Source: Pyxicephalus adspersus (Eukaryota; Chordata; Amphibia; Anura; Pyxicephalidae). Taken from it: a stretch of DNA of 64,000 nt. The position numbers and the translations under genes were made by a program. Shown in pieces: positions 10,943 through 64,000 of the stretch. The stretch spans positions 97,545,835 through 97,609,834 of the forward strand of contig NC_092862.1 of the NCBI RefSeq assembly GCF_032062135.1, given 5' to 3'. Below the pieces are notes generated by a model. The model searched no databases, was not told the DNA's origin, and worked only from the letters and a program-made list of their open reading frames with translations. Within the stretch, counting starts at the first letter, position 1, and each line of letters starts with the position of its first letter.

Positions 10943-12002
10943 AGTGTGTAATATACATCATTTGCAGCAAAAACCTAAAATCAAATGTTTTTCCTTGTTC
11001 AGTTGGAAGTTATTGAAGATACTGCACTCCTGAATTTACTAATTGAATAGGCAGAAAAAATAGAATTCAGTTAATATACATTCTGTAACGGTTATAGTAA
11101 AATAGGTTATACTTGAAATCACAGAAAAGTGTTGTGAATGCATAAAACCGTACAATAACAAGGTCACAGTACACATGCTGTTTAAAAATACATAATTCCT
11201 TTTAAAAGACCTTTTATGATGCCCTCTGTCAAATGTTTGTGCCGTAACCTGGCAACATAGAATACATGTTGCTCATATAGATGGTTCAACCTGTCTGCTT
11301 TAATCTTGTGGTAATCATTAGATTTAAGAAATTATATAAACCTAGTACAGGTAATGACAGTAAAGCTTATACATCTTATTTTTAATTATGTTTTAACAAG
11401 AAATAAAGTACTGAGATTTAAATTACCCAAACCTTTATCTATGAGAAATCTTTGAGACAGGTGATGTAATCAGCTGACAATGAATAATATATGTTCAAGC
11501 ATAGTAAAATGGCTTTCCTTTGCTCACTTATTGTTGCGAATAATAATAATTAAATTTAACCAAACTTTACTTGTAAAATGTTAGGGTAGTCTGGAATACT
11601 TAATTTTGGTAAATTGACAGCATTGGGGCAAACGTATTAGGCACTATAGCCCTTCAAGACTTGGTTCAGCATCTGATTCCCCACTTCTATGTCTGTATCC
11701 CCATCTTCTGGACATCCATTATGTAACTACTACTATTACTATCAAGGACTGAGCAAATATGTCCACCCACACAAAAAATTTCCTTTAACTTCCTGTTTAT
11801 GGGACAGACTTCACAATATAAACTAATAAAAGGTTATAATAAAAAGCATTTGACTGAATACCTAAATAGCATGCCAAAGATCTTTCAGGGAGATCTCTTA
11901 ATTTTAAATAAAGCCCACAAGGACGATGATACAGTTTTACATAGGTGTCCTACAGATAACTTGTAGGGGACATGAACTTTTCATTTTAAGTTTTTTTCAT
12001 TT
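10943..12002. other. No recognised gene
   Basis: AT-rich sequence without recognised coding or repeat structure. Confidence 0.55.
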
Positions 12003-12045
12003 AACGTGTTTCGCAGAACTGGTCTGCTTCTTCAGGAATGCAGAG
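12003..12045 (-). repeat. Repeat fragment, CGTGTTTC...CTTCTTCAGG motif
   Basis: ACGTGTTTCGCAGAACTGGT and CTGCTTCTTCAGGAATG parallel the fragment at 8640-8695. The central stem sequence differs, but the flanking motif is the same. Confidence 0.5.
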
Positions 12046-12539
12046 GTTTGGACATAAAGATACATTCTTACAACATAAATAGATCTTCCATAGGGGTTTT
12101 ATTTTATCTTAACAAAAGTGAAGTTAGACTTCTAAGGCCAGATCCCTTCATGAAAAAATGTTCTTAGCCTGAGGGGTTTCATAGGCTTCATTCATTGTTA
12201 CCCTTCTGTAGGCTGTGTGCACACCGTGTGCTGATGTTAAAAAACTTACTGACCATGACATGCACTTTTCTACAATAGAGGCAGCAGATAAAAGTTGTCA
12301 TAAACTAGGAAGAAATGCAGGGGGTGAGAATCTAAAATTCAAAATTTCTAAACCACTTCATGGGATTTTTGCAAGCAATTTGAACATAATACCAAAACAT
12401 TATTTGACAAACAAAAAACAATTAAATTCTTTTGGATTCAGATTGGCCACAGCCTGTTTTATTATTAGTTTAATAAACATACTCAAACATAAAAACATAC
12501 TCAAGGTTTCTTGATGATAAAGACTGTCTGTAAGGTCCT

Positions 12540-13860
12540 GGCCCAGCACCAGTGCTTCCCAGATGCCACTCCCCCAATTTACGCCATACTCTTCATTTAT
12601 AGCAAGCCCCCCCCCTCACAGTTATGCCTACTCAGCGCTTGATTGCCCCGGGACATTTGTGCACAAGGAATGGCACCTGGGGAAGAACTAACAGAGGGCC
12701 AGGTGCCTACAGATAATGCAGTACAAAGTATTCCAGCAGAGGCAACTCCTGAATACAGACCCAGAAGTCATACAGAGGTAAGCAGTGTACCCATAGATGT
12801 ATCCAGGAGCAAGAAAAAAGCAGTAGAGGACACAGACGCAAAGTTGGTTGCAGGAACAGAAACTGGCATAGTCAGCAACAGTAAGTTTAATGAATAAACA
12901 TACCAACAACAGGTCAGTCCAGCTCAACACTACAACAAGCAACTGAAGGCTGGGAGCAGTCAGGCTATAAAGTCCTATCAGCCAGAAGCGGAATAGAACC
13001 AGGGACTAATCTGCTCCTAAAATCCCCTTCTGCCATGAACAGCCTCAGAGTACCGGTATATGCTAGGGATGCCGAAAAGCTACATTTCAGGCTGCATGGC
13101 TAAAGGGAAACAGGAGATGCGGCTGTTTTTGTGTTCCCCTTGCTGCTGCAAGTAAAACTGCCAGACAGAATAAACATAGTAATACTGCAGTGGAGCACAG
13201 CATGGGATTATTGGCCAGATATGTGTCTCCTAATACTGTCCCTCTCCTCTTTCCTATAGGTACCATGCATGTGAAAGGGCTGTTGGAGTGTAAAGAAGAT
13301 GCCATTCCATGTGCTTCTTTAGGGATTGCAGGTAAAAAAAATGAAGAGAAGAGCAAAGCCTGCTGGCAGAATCTCATGTTGGGGGTCTTGCAATTGCTTT
13401 GGCTCACCTACTATCCTACAATATAATTAGAAGTGGTAAAAAAGTAGCACAACCATCAGCAAGTTCATTAACATCAGCAGCTGCTAGTTCACAAAATAAT
13501 ACAAATGCAACAAACAACTAATGCATCTGATCTGTGAAGCTAGTCAGACCTCTCTTAGTGGTCATAATAGAGTAGATTCAAGGGCCCAAGGCAAGGAAGC
13601 TAGAAGAATCAAGGCAGACTGAGAAGAGGCAGAAAGCAATACTTCAAGCTAGAGATAGAGGAGCTAGAAAAATACAATGGAAAAGTTAGCAAGGGACTTC
13701 CTAAGGAAAGGAACAGCAACAAGAGGAAAAGCAACTAGAACCCTTAAAAGCAATTGCAGTACTACAACAGGTATCCTATAGTGTGTCTGTTGTGCCCCAT
13801 TGAAAGAGAATGAAGCATGCATTTAGCCATGCTCCTCCATGTTAACCTGAATAGAATTCT
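12540..13860. other. GC-richer unclassified block
   Basis: This stretch has higher GC than its surroundings and includes a purine-rich part (13600-13760). A plus-strand frame at 12643-12897 (84 codons, starting MPRDICAQGMAPG and ending SNSKFNE) is open but matches nothing I know. No terminal repeats or splice-supported exon structure were seen. It could be a decayed retroelement or unique sequence. Confidence 0.35.
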
Positions 13861-13969
13861 CATTACATAGCAATATTGAGATCTGGAGAAAAGCTAGAAA
13901 GAGATTTAGAAGAGAAGGCCAGTTGCATGCGGCAAAAGGTTAACAGCAAGACCCAGACAGAAAAAAAAA

Positions 13970-14012
13970 AAAATAAAATAAAAAAAATATATATTTATAT
14001 ATATATATATCC
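13970..14012. repeat. A-rich and TA microsatellite
   Basis: A run of A-rich sequence followed by TATATATTTATATATATATA. Confidence 0.85.
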
Positions 14013-14286
14013 AGGAATGACTCAATATTCATCAATCATTAATATTAAAAGGCTTTTGGTGATAAAATATGTATTTTCCCTAGCTATCCAGCCTGCAAAA
14101 ATGCTTTCACCTATTTTGGGATGATATCAAACCACAAGAATAAAAATCACTTCTTAGCTAATGAACACTCAAAAAAAAAAACAAACAAAATGGTGAAATC
14201 CATTGCATTTTTGTTGCTGCGGTAACAGTGCAGAGAATTCTTGTGGTACTTCTGCATATTCTGTGTATTAAAGAAACATGAATAGC

Positions 14287-14751
14287 ATTGTAGACAACCC
14301 TTTTACTGTATGTAAAGTAAAAATAGTATTCTTTTTTTTTATTTAAAAAAAAAGGGTAAAAAAGACCCTCTCCATCTAAAGACAAAATGAGAAAATGAGA
14401 GTGCAGAGCCTCCAGGGATACCTATGTCACGCATCCTAGGAGGCTCCTGGCTGCTCCTTCTGCACATGCCCCATCTTGGGCATGCAAAAAAGGGACATTT
14501 TTTCATGCACAGTGAGATTGGCAATTTTAATACCCCCTTACTATAGATTACCTTACCCCTGTGCAGTGAAAGATCGAGTGAAATAGCCAGAAGACGGAAA
14601 AGATGACAGCGCACAAAGCTTCTTTTGTTTCAGAATGAAGATGAATAGCAGGATGGTGCAGAACCCAATTGAAGACATCTCCAAGCTGGATTGAGGGATC
14701 TGAAGAATTAAAGGTAAGTGAGGTTTTTCTATTTCCAGTTTAGTTCTGCTT
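14287..14751 (+). mobile_element. TIR element, AAGGTAAGTG family (copy 1)
   Basis: Shares with 51423-51956 the segments TAGACAACCCTTTTA, GCCTCCAGGGATACC, CATCCTAGGAGGCTC and TCTGCACATGCCC, and ends in the same GGTAAGTG plus pyrimidine-AG segment. The right end is GCTT followed by TA (14752-14753). The outer left terminal repeat seen in the 51423 copy is missing or diverged, so the left border is approximate. No coding capacity was recognised. Confidence 0.72.
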
Positions 14752-15020
14752 TAGGTGAAGTCTAGGGGAAGATGTATCTCTCATAGACTTCAGTGGGTTC
14801 AATGCTCATTTAGGCAAACATCAGAGAACATTTAAAGAACTAAAGGAAAACAGGAAACACTTCAAGAACTAAACCAAGACAGGTAGGCCCAACTATAATT
14901 TCTAGTATTTTCTGTTTGCCTTTGTATTTGGCTCACTGTACTGCACCCCTCTCATCCTAATTACAGGCACTTGTACCAGACACCAAACACACTTGTATGT
15001 AAAAATGTTATTTTTTAGAG

Positions 15021-15281
15021 CAGTTTTTCTTGACCTATTTACCATTGGGGAACCCCTGGAAATAAATTTCATGTCTTCAGGGCAGCTCTGCTATAATTAC
15101 TATATCCACAGCTCACAGTACATTAGTATGATGTTCAGTAGGGAGAAGGCCTCTCACATTTTTGGACAGTAGGGAGGATATCACCCTTACAGATAGCTAA
15201 ATAGATTATTGGTGTCGCTGACCTGGGATTCAAAACTGCCTACTGCTCAAGAAACCCCAAGCAACCTCTTGAGAAACACTG
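15021..15281 (-). mobile_element. hAT-like MITE, CAGTGTTTCTCAA ends
   Basis: Starts CAGTTTTTCTTGACC and ends GAGAAACACTG, flanked by TTTTAGAG (15013-15020) and ATTTAGAG (15282-15289), an 8-bp target duplication with one mismatch. Its body (CAGCTCACAGTACATTAG, AAACCCCAAGCAACCTC) matches copies at 22739 and 44184. Ends of the CAG...CTG type and 8-bp duplications indicate hAT-type mobilisation. Confidence 0.85.
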
Positions 15282-16194
15282 ATTTAGAGCAACATGCTTC
15301 ACTGCCCACATGCTCCACACACTCATTCTGGCTTTGATTTACATGTGTAATACATTTTAGCTAAATCTCCCTCACCTTTACCCTGTCCTGACCCTTACTG
15401 CAAACCTGCCTAATAAATGCAAACCTGCCAAATAAAGTTCTTTCTCTTGGTCTGTTTGTTGCTATCAGCACCAACACCAACCCCGCTTTCCTCCTGCTGC
15501 TAGCTCTATCAAACCCTCATTCTACCATATAGATTTGGAACACTTATGTAAAAATTTTATGATGCTCATATAGTGTTATAAGTTACAAAAAGTCTACAGA
15601 CAGATTTGATGCTTTCCTAAAATGCTTTTTCGGTCAGAGTTATTTTAACAAACTCTGAAACATTAGGTTTATAAAGCATTGGTGTAGGGCACTTTTTCTC
15701 TTTCTTTTTTAACCTTTGTGGTTTTTAAGTCAAAATCCATAAGAATGCTTTGCAGTGCTTATTCCAACTTTTAAACAAATCTATAAAATATTAATATTTC
15801 TTCTGTTTAATTAAAGCTTTTGACTTCATGCACAATCCATTCTCCATTGTGATTCATCTTCAGCCTGTCTGCTTAGGTAAAGGTATGTAGTGCTTCACAA
15901 AGCACAAGAATCAATAAACTCAAAAAGGTGTAAAACTGCCACAAGGATGTGTATACTTTGTATATACATATATTGCATAGTTTTTATGCTATTCATCATC
16001 ATGTAGTGTTAGAATTTTGCATATCCTGATCTGCTGCTGTTTTAATTACTTTCCTGCAATAAGTGCTTGGAAAAAGCTAAAGCAACAAACGGCTGACTGG
16101 CTTAGAATGCCATCTTTGCCATTAGCCAAAAAAATTATTGGTTTCAGTGGTAATTGACTTGAGAGGCACAAATTTCTCCTTTCTCAACAGATTC

Positions 16195-16253
16195 CTAGTA
16201 ATCTCTGCAGGAACCCAAGGGATCCATGAACCCTGGTTGAGAAACACTGTGCT
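16195..16253 (-). repeat. Fragment of the same hAT-like MITE
   Basis: CCATGAACCCTGGTTGAGAA followed by ACACTG, preceded by CTAGTAATCTCTGCAGGAAC. Only one end of the element is present. Confidence 0.65.
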
Positions 16254-16461
16254 ATATGAACTGTATTGTTTTTAACAAAAACCCAGTAATGAACACAGTT
16301 ACCCATATGTTTTAAACAGAACTAAACTATCATTTAGCATTTTGAAACTTACATATTGATTTTCTAATCTACGCTAGCTTCTATTTTATGAATATATTTT
16401 GCCTTCTATATGTCATCATCAGAATCTGTTCCAATAAGGCATGTGAGGATAATGACGTGAT

Positions 16462-16838
16462 TAGGGATGAGCAAGCAAATTTATTAAATTCGGTCTCGCT
16501 GTGAATTGGCCCATTCTTGCTTACCAAACATGTAGGCAAGAACGGCCTTTGTAAATTTGGCCAACGGGACCAAATTTTTGAGACCTGCAAGACCAATCAG
16601 GGAGCAGACCTGTCAGTCCTGCTCCCAATTGTTGTTGCAGTCTTGTAGTATGTGTTCCTGGATAGAGTTTCTCCATCCAGGAACACAGTGTGAGTCTCGT
16701 TGGCTGCTCATAAATGAATGCAGCCGTGGGAAAAATCTTCTGATTTCTCCCATGGCCGCATTTATTCATAAATGCAAGCTGGATTACCACATGAATGAAT
16801 GAATGGAGCCGTGAGAATCTTCCTCCCAGTGAGAGATT
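16462..16838 (+). mobile_element. Truncated second copy of TAGGGATKAGCGAG element
   Basis: Starts TAGGGATGAGCAAGCAAATT and follows the 2011-2496 copy through ACATGTAGGCAAGAACGG, GAGACCTGCAAGACCAATCA, TCTTGTAGTATGTGTTCC and AATGAATGCAGCCGTGGGAA. The right terminal repeat was not found, so it ends near 16838. Confidence 0.8.
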
Positions 16839-16905
16839 CAAGTAAAAAAAAGTGAATGAATTCTTCAACAGGATTCTGTGTAAAGGTAACAAACCACTGT
16901 TTTAA

Positions 16906-17458
16906 CCTCCCTGGCAGCACTCGGGGTAATAAAAAACCTGCTTAAAGAGGTAACTCCGAGCCACACTCGGGGTAACTAAAAACATAAAAAATAAACACTT
17001 ACCTGATCCCACCGGCGTCCTGCCTGTCGGATCCAATCCTTGGACCACGCCCTCTTCCTCGGATTTTCCCCCGGCAAGTGTGCTGATGTTCCCAGGGAGT
17101 TCCCGGCGACGTTGGTGCATGTGTCGAGGGAGCGGGGCAGTAATTTTAAATTATTTTGTATTGGATTCAATAGAAAATAACTGTATTGAATCCAATACAA
17201 AGTAATCATTATTTTATATATATTATTTATACTACTGTACAGTTATATTACAGGTTTCAGTATTTTGACACACCCTTGTTTTAACAGATTTTTGTGTTTT
17301 TTTATTTAAAGTTTTTTATTAAATTTAATAAATATTGGACATATTTTGTTGAGTTATGCTTAGGAAATATAGGCCTACAATGAAAAATACATTTTCATGA
17401 AAAACAATGTACCGCTTTTATACATATAAATCTGGACAGAAATTAACCGCCCAGGAGA
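16906..17458 (+). mobile_element. TTAA-flanked nonautonomous element (piggyBac-like)
   Basis: It lies between two TTAA sites (16902-16905 and 17459-17462). The left end is CCTCCCTGGCAG. The right end read inward on the other strand is TCTCCTGGGCGG, a near-matching terminal repeat. TTAA duplication is the hallmark of piggyBac-type insertion. Inside is a perfect 18-bp inverted repeat, TTTGTATTGGATTCAATA at 17155-17172 and its complement at 17184-17201. A GC-rich left third (16980-17140) contrasts with an AT-rich right half. No transposase is encoded. Confidence 0.8.
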
Positions 17459-17462
17459 TTAA

Positions 17463-20157
17463 GCAGGACCATGTACGCTCAAGTTATACTGTAGCTGAAA
17501 TCAAACCTATTTATCTACCTAATTTTATGTTACAATATCCATACATTCTGTTTGTGGTATTTAATTGTACTTTTTCTTGCTGTAACTAATGTAACTAAAT
17601 TTTAAAGCTCAGATCTAAAACTATATTCCTCACTTATTCCACTAAATATGTCTACAATAATTTTCTGTATGTTTCATAACAAAGACAATCAAAAATACTT
17701 TTGTAACAGCAAAACATCTGTATTACAATAGCAATGTGTGACCTGCTGGGATTATGCAAAATTTTAATATTTTCTTTACAGGATTTATAAAATACTATAT
17801 TGATGTTTTGACACCTAAATGTGGAGACATTTTTTTGTGTAATGTCTGAAAATTAGTAAATGTTAAAATTCCCCATGTGGTTTTAATACCCTGTATGTTT
17901 CAAAATATTCAAAACATAATAGGTATGACAAAGTTCCATTCTTTAGCTTGATTTCTCATAGGAGCTCGGTACCAATACTTTTGTGATGTAATGCAATATG
18001 ACAAGAAAAGGTAAAAAAAAAACATATTTATTAACATGAATACTGAGGCACAAATACTTGGATTTCAATGTTATGTTCAGGACGTTATGCTATGGTGCTT
18101 CAAAACATCTATGACAATAAAGCCTATACGATGATTTCCCTTATGACAAGGTATGTCTGGTCTCATTCTTTCTGTGATTATTTGCTTTTATCATGATATG
18201 CATTAGTGTTTTCAATACCTTTTTAAAAATTGACAAATATAAGATCAGTAACAATAGCATTTTGAAGGCAACCTGTCCTGGAATAAAGATATAGAATGCT
18301 ATTGCTGACCTGCTAAAAACTCTCAATTTTTGAAATGTTTCTGCTTTTAAACATTTCTGAGCTAAAACCTCAGCAATGGTAATGTTAGAATGCAGAATGT
18401 TAGCATTGCATATTTTTTCTAGGACAGTGAATCAAAGTATTAAGACTATTGGGTCAGCAAGACAGTTTCAGAAGCATAGGTCAATAATGGCAGGCTGTAA
18501 ATCTGAATCAATGTGGAGTTTCCCTTAACAAATAAATAGAATCCATATGACCATAATTGAAATATTTACTGACAACAAGGTACAGAATTATATGTACACA
18601 TATAAAGGCAATGTTTAACTATGTCTCTCCCAGTAGTTTATGTAAAATTGTTCTTTGCTTTAAGACTGTCCTGAATTCAGATAAATAAACAATAAGTGGG
18701 ATTTATCATGCAAGTGACAATAAAAATCAAACACCCATCTGGTGGCAATCAGGCTGCTTTTCATTTAGCTAAAGACATCTGACAGTGTTTGTGTGTGTTT
18801 ACAACCCTTGTGCCTCAGATTCTAGACAGCCCACTTCGCAAGTTTTGCAACATTTAGAGTATTTATCATGGCTCGTGTGACAAACACCTAGAAATTGGTC
18901 AACAGCATGTTGTATATTGGTGTAGTGCAACTTTTCAGGAGAAAAGGGGAGACATTAGGAATCCAACTTATTTATACTGTAAACTGGTCACTTCAAAGCC
19001 CTTTTGTGATGTGCTTTGCATTGTCCATTTAGCAAAGTTGATACATCTAAATAATACAATTTTTACAAAGGTGATACTCCTAGGAACACTGGCATCTCTT
19101 GGCATGTGGCATAAATATATCATATAAATAGGCTAGCAATGGACCAAAAAAGACCAAAACTAAATCACGCCTGAATATTTCTGGTGCACCACAATGCTTG
19201 GTAGTGTGTTACCATGAGTTGTGTTGAAACAAATATATGTCACAAATGCATTGGTTAGTGGTAACATGCATTAGCAAATTGCAGAGCCATAGATTTTCAA
19301 AGGCAACCTAATTGGCTAACCCAATGCACCTCTGGTGCACATATAATGTGATGCAACACAATACAAAGCATCAGAAACATTTTATGTTAATGCATGTATG
19401 TTAACTTTACATACCAAGGTGGCCAGAAAAAAATGGCCCCTAAAGCTTGTGATAAGAGTCCTTTTTTTAAAGGTTTCTATGTCGTTCTAACAGAAGCAAG
19501 CTTTACATGTTCACTGTTGGAAACACAAACCCCTCTAGTGATGTAAATATGCACAAGAACAAAATAATTGAGTTATGTTGATGCTTCTGCAACTACACTG
19601 CCAATCAGGGCACAATAAAAGCTGTACTCTTAAACCGCTGTCTTTGGAGCTCCCCTGCCTACACTTCCTCAGTTGGAGTAGGCTCTAAACACCCATTGCT
19701 TCAAGCTATGGCAGAGTACATAATCTCTACCATGGAGCATTGCAGGAACAAAGGCATTGTAACTTGCTTAGGAGGGCTATGTTGCGTTTATCTCTAGGCT
19801 TTACACTCCACAGATATTTGGTATTTTGGTTGAAACATTGGCAGGGGAAGGCACATCAAGGCCTAACTAGAGAGGTATGGGGTGCAGGAATGCTCTGTAG
19901 AAACATTATCATTTTACTCTGCATGGGCAAGTGACAGTGTCTCTTTAAAGAAATATTTTGGTGGCCAGAAGAGCTCTGGAGCTGAGGTTTCTGAAGGTGC
20001 CAAGTGTTGGAGCTAAGGCAGCTTATATAGGCTTTGTAAGAAGACTGGAGTATAAAATCAATTGCTGGATCCACCAAAGAACATAAGTGGGCAAAAATGA
20101 AGCACTACCAACTCCTATTGTGAGTATGAAACTATGCACTGTAAATGTTATGTCTAT
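17463..20157. other. No recognised gene; downstream of BMPER
   Basis: AT-rich sequence with no recognised coding remnant or mobile element. Possible distal 3' UTR of BMPER cannot be excluded. Confidence 0.55.
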
Positions 20158-20743
20158 TTTATTTTATGTTTCTTTGCCACCAAAAAAAATATTCACCTGT
20201 CTATCACCTGTCAACAGTGAGCTACATTAAACAAAAAAATTCCTCTTGTAATATACAATTAAGTTCTGCATGATTCATCCATTTTTGAGATGTATGCTTC
20301 AAGTTCAACAGGAAATTCATTCTGAATGTTAAAATATTCTGAAATGTTCTTTTGCTACAAAAATTCTTAGTAAAAACATAGAGCTCAAGCAATGCTAATG
20401 CTAAGCAATACATTTTCGGATGCCACCATATTAAATTAGAAACATCTGTTTTATTTATACAATTATTCAAATAGTTTAAAGGATAAAATCCTAAAAATAA
20501 TACATAAACCTTATAGCAAAAAATATACATATAATTATTTATCTTTGCTTATATAAGTGATGTATAATTTTGTATTTATATTTATATCATATTTATATTA
20601 GATGCTTGCGTCCATGTGTATGACTGTGTCAGCACATATTCATTTTTACGAGTTCTGGAGTTCAACAGTAGAGTCCTTCATTGGCTGGGAGCTTTTAAAA
20701 ATAAAAACTACCAGCTTTAAAAGTCCTTGATGAAAGATTTATG
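20158..20743 (-). other. BMPER: BMPER 3' UTR candidate region
   Basis: Sequence just downstream of the BMPER stop on the minus strand. It is AT-rich and has no coding potential. Reverse-strand AATAAA hexamers lie at about 20450-20455 and 20158-20163, either of which could be a poly(A) signal. Which one is used, and whether the UTR extends further, cannot be told from sequence alone in such AT-rich DNA. Confidence 0.4.
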
Positions 20744-61990
<41,247 letters not shown>

Positions 61991-64000
61991 CTGAAAAAGT
62001 TAAAAAATATTAAAATTAGTTAGAAAAATGTTCACTATTAAATGAAGACCAAAACATTAGCAATGTGGATTAAGGTGCCAATTGAAGGGTAAACGGGACC
62101 TACACTACTATCAGTACTGAAAGTGCTGCATTTTAAAGGGAAACTATGAGCAAATAAATATATGCAATAACTTATTTTACCTGGTGCTGCCTAAACCTGA
62201 CCCAAATGTGTAATTGACCTGAACCGCATATACAGGATAGTGACTCACTAGTTACTGAAAGCAGGGCCAAGTTAACAACCCAGGAGCTTGCACCTTCAAA
62301 GTTACACTGTCATTGGAGAAGTATGGGGGCTTTCATTGATGGCGCCTTTCTTGAAATTCTATATTTGTCCTGAGTCAGGATTAAAACCAAAACATTATCA
62401 TGACAGCCATGAAAATAGCAGTTTAACATTGGTAGCTTCCAGAATCAGTCCTTACAGGTTCCCTTAACAGTAAATAGTAAAGGCAGCTTTGACATGATGG
62501 TTTTCCTGTAGCCTCTTTGCTTTCCTGTAATCCCCCTATAATGCAGCCTCTTTGAACCAGTGTTTTGTGGAACCCTGGGGTTCTTTCAGTGTTTGTAAGG
62601 GGAACCCTTACCTTGCACTAAATTACCTCCCCACTAATGATGCCTGCATAGTTCTAGGTTCAATAGGAATAGCAGGTCTTATAATGACCATTAAGGTTCT
62701 GCTTGCAGGATTCAAGGCAATGATCTTGTCCAAATAAACAATTTACCCATGTTGAGCATATGCTACTGATACTTGTATGATTTAAAGAACAGTTTTTTTA
62801 GATAGGTTTCACATTTCTGAAAATTTTGAGAAGGCCTATAAATAAAATGCTTTATTTTCAGAACTGGCAAGTTTGTATAGGTCCAAGTTCCATGTTCACA
62901 TATCACAGTCTTATATTTCGTTATTAAGTTCCTTCTTGTCACAAATAAGACATAGGGAGACAGAGTTGGTTTTATGTTGCATTTTAATACTAAGCAACTA
63001 GATGAATTAGTGAGCATAATGTCTGAGATGAGACAAACTCAAAACAAGATCCATGCAGGCTGCCTAGTTCTGCAATGGTTTGGTCCAAAATAGAGGTAAT
63101 GCATCGTAATTATCAAAATAATCCAAACGTTTTAACCTTGTCATGTTTCCAATTTACAAAATTGCAAAAAAGAACCCGGAAAATAAAAATGAAAGAAAAA
63201 TAAAACATTATCTACATGAATTTGAATATGTACAGTTTGTGCCTGTAAATGCTAAATCAAGAGAATTGCGAGTTCAACCAAATCAAATAAACCAACATTT
63301 AAAAAAAACAACTATAGCACAAAGAAAGCAAAAATAGTGATAAACATAAAAAAATAAATGCTTGTACACAGCTCTGATAGAACCTCTGTTTCAAAACAAA
63401 CTGAATTCAAACTGCACCTATTAAACCAAACCCATAAATCATATGAATTATTACAGATGTGCATGAGAGAGTGCCATTATTCAAGGTCAGACTGTGAGGT
63501 TCAAAGAACCTTTTTTTTTCCTTTCAAATGAAAAAAAGGCATAAAACAAATTGGCAATGATTTACTAAAAGAGTGAATAATATTTATTTACCAAAGTGAA
63601 CATTCTCTATAGAAAGAAAAAGAATTTAGCCAATCATGTATTTGGATGATTAGATATTAAAGCCCCATGTTTTTTTTAACAATTTCATAACATGAGGCTT
63701 CAGCCTGTAAGTGTAATAATTGCCTGCATCATTGGGCCTGATTTATTAAAGCTGTCCAAGGATAGAGAGCATACACTTCCATCAGTAAAGCTGGGCGATC
63801 CAGCAAACCTGGAATGGATTTCTTATCATTTGCTATTTGTTAGCAAATGTTTTCAATCCTGGACCAGATCCATTTCAGGTTTGTTGGATAACCCAGATTC
63901 ACTGATGAAAGTGTATCCTCTCCAGTCTTGAAGAGCTTAAATAAATCAGGCCCATTGAGTCTCACCTAGCATAGAGGCAAAGAAGAAAGAGAATGAGGAA
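61991..64000 (-). other. BMPER intron (partial, runs off window)
   Basis: Upstream intron of the first visible BMPER exon. No VWC-type exon was recognised in it. It holds a foldback MITE near its upper end (63734-63953), a weak element with short terminal repeats resembling TTAAAGGGAA (about 62134-62467), and a region near 62558 that faintly resembles the CAGTGTTT hAT-like MITE. The rest is plain AT-rich sequence. Confidence 0.6.
63734..63953. mobile_element. Foldback MITE, GGGCCTGATTTATTA family (copy 11)
   Basis: Full-length copy with GGGCCTGATTTATTAAAG and AAATCAGGCCC ends. It is flanked by ATT on both sides (63731-63733 and 63954-63956), a 3-bp target duplication. The centre is GCTATTTGTTAGCAAATG. 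Confidence 0.92.

Noticed and set aside
1..20743. Search for the gene that often follows BMPER in vertebrates
   Set aside because: No exon of a receptor-type neighbour such as NPSR1 was recognised here. It may lie further away, so nothing is annotated.
62134..62467. Possible element with TTAAAGGGAA ends
   Set aside because: The terminal match is only about ten bases and the interior matches nothing else in the window, so it is mentioned only in the intron note.

Overview
The window looks like a vertebrate nuclear genome, most likely an anuran amphibian. It is AT-rich, with small exons separated by kilobase-scale GT-AG introns and very many short DNA-transposon-derived repeats (Tc1/mariner, hAT-like, TTAA-flanked and long foldback elements). 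The frog assignment is an inference: several repeats, such as the foldback family ending in GGGCCTGATTTATTAAAG, are of a kind I associate with frog genomes. No rRNA, CRISPR array or bacterial-style operon was seen. I did not recognise a tRNA gene.

One protein-coding gene is clear. On the minus strand, positions 61990 down to 20744 hold the last eight exons of BMPER (crossveinless-2), a secreted BMP-binding regulator. They join in frame into 459 residues plus a stop, about two thirds of the usual length of roughly 685 residues. The exons encode, in order, the last two von Willebrand type C repeats, a complete VWD domain with the GDPH self-cleavage motif, the C8 region and the C-terminal trypsin-inhibitor-like (TIL) domain. 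The 5' exons (signal peptide and first VWC repeats) must lie beyond position 64000. All seven introns are GT-AG and reading phase is kept at every junction.

Layout: 1-358, end of a dead Tc1 transposase. 1713-3421, decayed coding remnant of a multicopy animal protein family, interrupted by a hAT-like MITE (2011-2496) and cut off by a GC-rich foldback element (3422-3602). 3603-20743, sequence downstream of BMPER, with foldback MITEs, hAT-like MITEs and a TTAA-flanked element (16906-17458). 20744-61990, BMPER exons and introns, the introns carrying further MITEs, a head-to-head mariner palindrome (28992-29371), long TA arrays and a CpG-dense foldback element (53002-53194). 61991-64000, the intron upstream of the first visible exon, with one more foldback copy.

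I did not find a convincing new multi-gene system. The best second-look items are the structure and insertion histories of the mobile elements: the foldback family with ANT target duplications, the hAT-like MITE inside a transposon ORF, the mariner palindrome, the CpG-dense foldback, and a TIR family whose copies carry a consensus-quality splice donor.
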